Part shown: piece by piece, positions 61,662 to 64,000 of the stretch | How positions within the stretch are numbered: position 1 is the stretch's first letter | Layout: each line of letters opens with the position of its first letter | Assembly: GCA_002914805.1 (NCBI GenBank) | Contig: JXTB01000018.1 | Location: forward strand, 114,419 to 178,418 | DNA length: 64,000 bases | Origin: Parasponia andersonii | Taxonomy: Eukaryota > Streptophyta > Magnoliopsida > Rosales > Cannabaceae | Direction: 5' to 3' | The notes under the pieces: generated by a model | Database searches by the model: none | Seen by the model: only the letters and a program-made list of their open reading frames with translations | What the model was told of the DNA's origin: nothing | Made by a program: the position numbers and the translations under genes

Positions 61662-62578
61662 TGTGCCTATCTTCATATGTCCTTGCATGTGTAAAACTTG
61701 ATCAACAAGTCTCTTTGGTATTGGTATTTTTCTAAATATTCATATAGGCCTAGATATTTTCACATATCTATTTCCTAAGTCCATTCCTATTTATTCACAT
61801 ATTCTAGGCCCAACAATTATCTTGCGTCACTTTCTATCTCATAATTAGCTTTATATCGTTTTCTTAGTAGTCAATTACTTTTATACAATTTTCTATTCTT
61901 TTATCACTTTTACGTTACTATTTTCACTAACTTGTTTTACAAGCTTCCTCGTATGCAGTCTTTAACCCTTGCACTTCAATGATTTGTGGGCTCCGAGTTA
62001 CTATCCTCGAACTTCGTGCTTGACCTGTGGCATAAGTTCAGAATTTTGTGTTCTCTCATAATTCCTTACTCATTATTTCTGCGATTATTGTTATTATTAT
62101 TGACTCTAACATTTTTATCTTCTAGTTGACATTATAGTCAGTTTATTCTCCTCTATTAACTAGACCCTTTATTATTACCGCATATTATATTATTGTCAAT
62201 TTGTAAGTTAGTTATCCCTGCAACTGCCTACGTACAGGGATGCCATGGGAAGTGTCGCTCTTTATTGCGATCACCTATCGGGACTTCAATATGTAGTGTC
62301 AGTGTTGTGATAATACTTACTTTATTATTATGCCATTATTATTATTATATTGTAAGTATGTTATCCCTGCAACTGCTAACATGGCAAGGACACTATGGGA
62401 AGTGTCGTTTTCTATATCGACCGCTCATCAGGACTTCAACACGTAGACAGTATTGTGATAACTCTTACTGCTGTGCACTCCTTCTAATCTAACCATAATA
62501 CTAGTTATTCTCTACATTGCTTTAATCAATCACAGGTCTCGTTAATTAATCAGAACATGAGGTCCGATTCTGAAATTA
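60673..62578 (+). repeat. Second LTR of the element B family (~1.9 kb)
   Basis: It starts TGTTTTGGGATT and aligns with 40789-42967 over its whole length, with TATA region TTTAAATA at 61164-61171. It is shorter mainly through indels (for example fewer TTA repeats and one shorter internal block) and has its own ATATAC microsatellite (about 61624-61660). It is followed by PBS-like sequence and gag. Confidence 0.85.
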
Positions 62579-62581
62579 AAA

Positions 62582-62598
62582 GGCGACCCCGCTAGGGA
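62582..62598 (+). other. Primer-binding-site-like sequence after the second LTR
   Basis: GGCGACCCCGCTAGGGA, one base different from the copy at 42970, shows that a fresh internal region starts here. Confidence 0.6.
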
Positions 62599-63100
62599 GT
62601 AGCCAAAGGGAAAATGACGTTTCTTCAGGATTCCCAAGATCCGCAAGTGCTTCTTGTCACCTTACCTATTTCAATTATCAACTACGAACTCGTTTCATTT
62701 TCAACATCTGGTAGTGCACTATTACTCTACTAATTTCATTGTCAACACTTAACCGTGTGCCATTACTCTGTCTGGCATACCATTACTCTGCTCGTTTAAT
62801 TTCTCGATACTTGGAGATTTACTGTTACTCTATCCGATGTACAATTATTTTGTCCATCTTATTTCTTTTACACTATAATTTTGCCTGTTTCGTTTCTCGA
62901 AACTCGGTCGTTTCCTCCCCCTAAAATCTCTTATTGCCAAAATCCATTTTTCAAATTCTTCCTTTCTTGTTGTTGAAATTCCATTTCCTAAAGCACATAT
63001 TTCTTGTTGTTGAAATTCTATTTCTTAAATATTTCTTTCTTGTTGTTGAAATTCCACTCCAACGATATTATTATTAAAGTTTCATCATCCCTTTTCCAAA

Positions 63101-63700
63101 ATAGATAGTCAGCAACAACATCCTCAACTACAACAACAACAAGAACACTCTAACATTGAGTTAGCTAATGCAGTCAATAGCTTGGCCAATTCGCTCAACG
63201 ATCTTAGACGATCTCAAGGAGAGATACAAGCATCTCATGTCCAAATCCTATAACGATTAACTGGAGAAAGAAGATTGAATAAAGCTAGATCTTCTACCCC
63301 AAATCTTGACTCAAGTGGCATTCTACCTGTTACAATGAACCAAAGTGCTAGTATACTTGGAGTTAGTAGAAATACTACTAGTGCTGCCATCACCACACCA
63401 AGTGATACTAGCGAGCAATTATAATAAATGTTCAAGCATGAACTTGAAAGAGCCCACAGAAATATAGCAGCTACAGAATTCCAACCTCTCTATCCAAAGG
63501 GCTAATCCAAAGGACTATGTCAGCGCTTCATTCAAGAAATTTACTGGCAAAAGTGGCAATACTAGAGAACATATCATCAGTTTCCTTGATGATCTTAGAG
63601 TTCATGCCTCTGACCATGAGCTCCATTTGAGAGAATTCTCTAAGTCTCTTACCAATAGAGCCTATTCGTGGTTCGTTAACCTACCAGTTGATAGTATTAC
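63101..63700 (+). pseudogene. gag remnant of the second internal region
   Basis: It matches 43592-44215 closely (IELANAVNSLANSLNDLRRS, SVSL..-type core, NLPVDSIT). The start codon is ATA in place of ATG. The sequence stops abruptly at 63700 where another insertion begins. Confidence 0.85.
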
Positions 63701-64000
63701 TGTGGTGCCCAAGGTTCTCACATGCATATTAAACCAATAATAATTATGTTCTAATTGCATATTAGGCATCTAGAAGTCTTTAATACTATTTTTGTAGCAA
63801 CATACTCATTCATTATGTTATGTGCATTTACATACATGTTATTACACTAATGATTATCGAAGTGTCCCAATGTAGTGTAAAGGTTCAATATCCTCAGAGA
63901 GAGAGCTCGGTGTGCTAAAAGAACAAAGAATATAATTATGAAAGTAATACTATGTGTACATGCATTTACTTATTGATAACTTAGTTAAATAGTAGTTTTC
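63701..64000 (+). mobile_element. Left end of a further insertion, probably an LTR
   Basis: At 63701 the gag match breaks and new sequence starts TGTGGTGCCCAAGGTTCTCA. The TG start and clean break suggest an LTR; ATTAC before it would be the target duplicate. It continues past the window. Confidence 0.5.

Larger units (their letters stand above)
40789..62578 (+). mobile_element. Large Tat/Ogre-like Ty3/gypsy element with nested insertions (element B)
   Basis: It starts with an LTR (40789-42967) and reaches a related LTR at 60673-62578. Between them, in order, are a primer-site-like sequence, a repeat-rich leader, gag, protease, RT, RNase H, a second RNase H, integrase, a hairpin-rich tandem array, and an antisense ORF. 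Two solo LTRs are nested inside (45552-47046 and 54936-57558); without them the span is about 17.7 kb, an Ogre-like size. All coding parts are broken. The right boundary is uncertain because PBS-like and gag sequence resume after the second LTR, so this may be a tandem element or two separate insertions. Confidence 0.7.

Overview
This is a 64 kb piece of plant nuclear DNA, almost certainly from a eudicot. It has intron-rich genes with GT-AG splice sites, AT-rich spacers, and several families of LTR retrotransposons plus a LINE. Two ambiguous bases (N at 7367 and 9938) indicate a draft assembly. Exon coordinates were worked out by hand from splice sites, reading frame and family knowledge. All gene names rest on recognition, not on a search.

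Host genes. A 1005-residue acidic protein with gamma-synergin-like motifs (381-5917, +) is followed by cytosolic seryl-tRNA synthetase (7536-10670, +). Then comes a single-exon CLE27-type signalling peptide precursor (12317-12574, -). After a transposon block lie a Yip1-family Golgi membrane protein (32481-35555, -) and a peroxisomal adenine nucleotide carrier of the PNC type (37885-39869, -). From memory, the seryl-tRNA synthetase, Yip1 and PNC genes are also close neighbours in Arabidopsis, so this is probably a conserved gene block opened by transposons.

Transposon block 1 (14425-30470). A degenerate 12.5 kb Ty3/gypsy element of the Tat clade has two LTRs and a perfect 5-bp target duplication. 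It carries gag, protease, reverse transcriptase, two RNase H domains and integrase. Between integrase and the 3' LTR lie a 112-bp tandem array and a long antisense ORF with introns. A truncated L1-type LINE lies downstream.

Transposon block 2 (40789-64000). A second, larger Tat/Ogre-like element has an LTR at 40789-42967 and a related LTR at 60673-62578. The second LTR is itself followed by primer-binding-site-like sequence and gag, so one LTR may serve two internal regions (a tandem element). Two solo LTRs are nested in it: a 1.5 kb one splitting the protease, and a 2.6 kb one with a perfect GCTTG target duplication. Its region after pol holds about 16 half-units of a tandem repeat in which each half-unit can fold into two hairpins. 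At 63701 another insertion begins and runs off the window.

No transposon ORF here looks intact. Many premature stops are TAG where the family has CAG, as expected from deamination of methylated cytosine. The most unusual structures are the hairpin array (51985-53735), the possible shared LTR, and a cluster of perfect palindromes beside an unrecognised minus-strand ORF (57995-58600).
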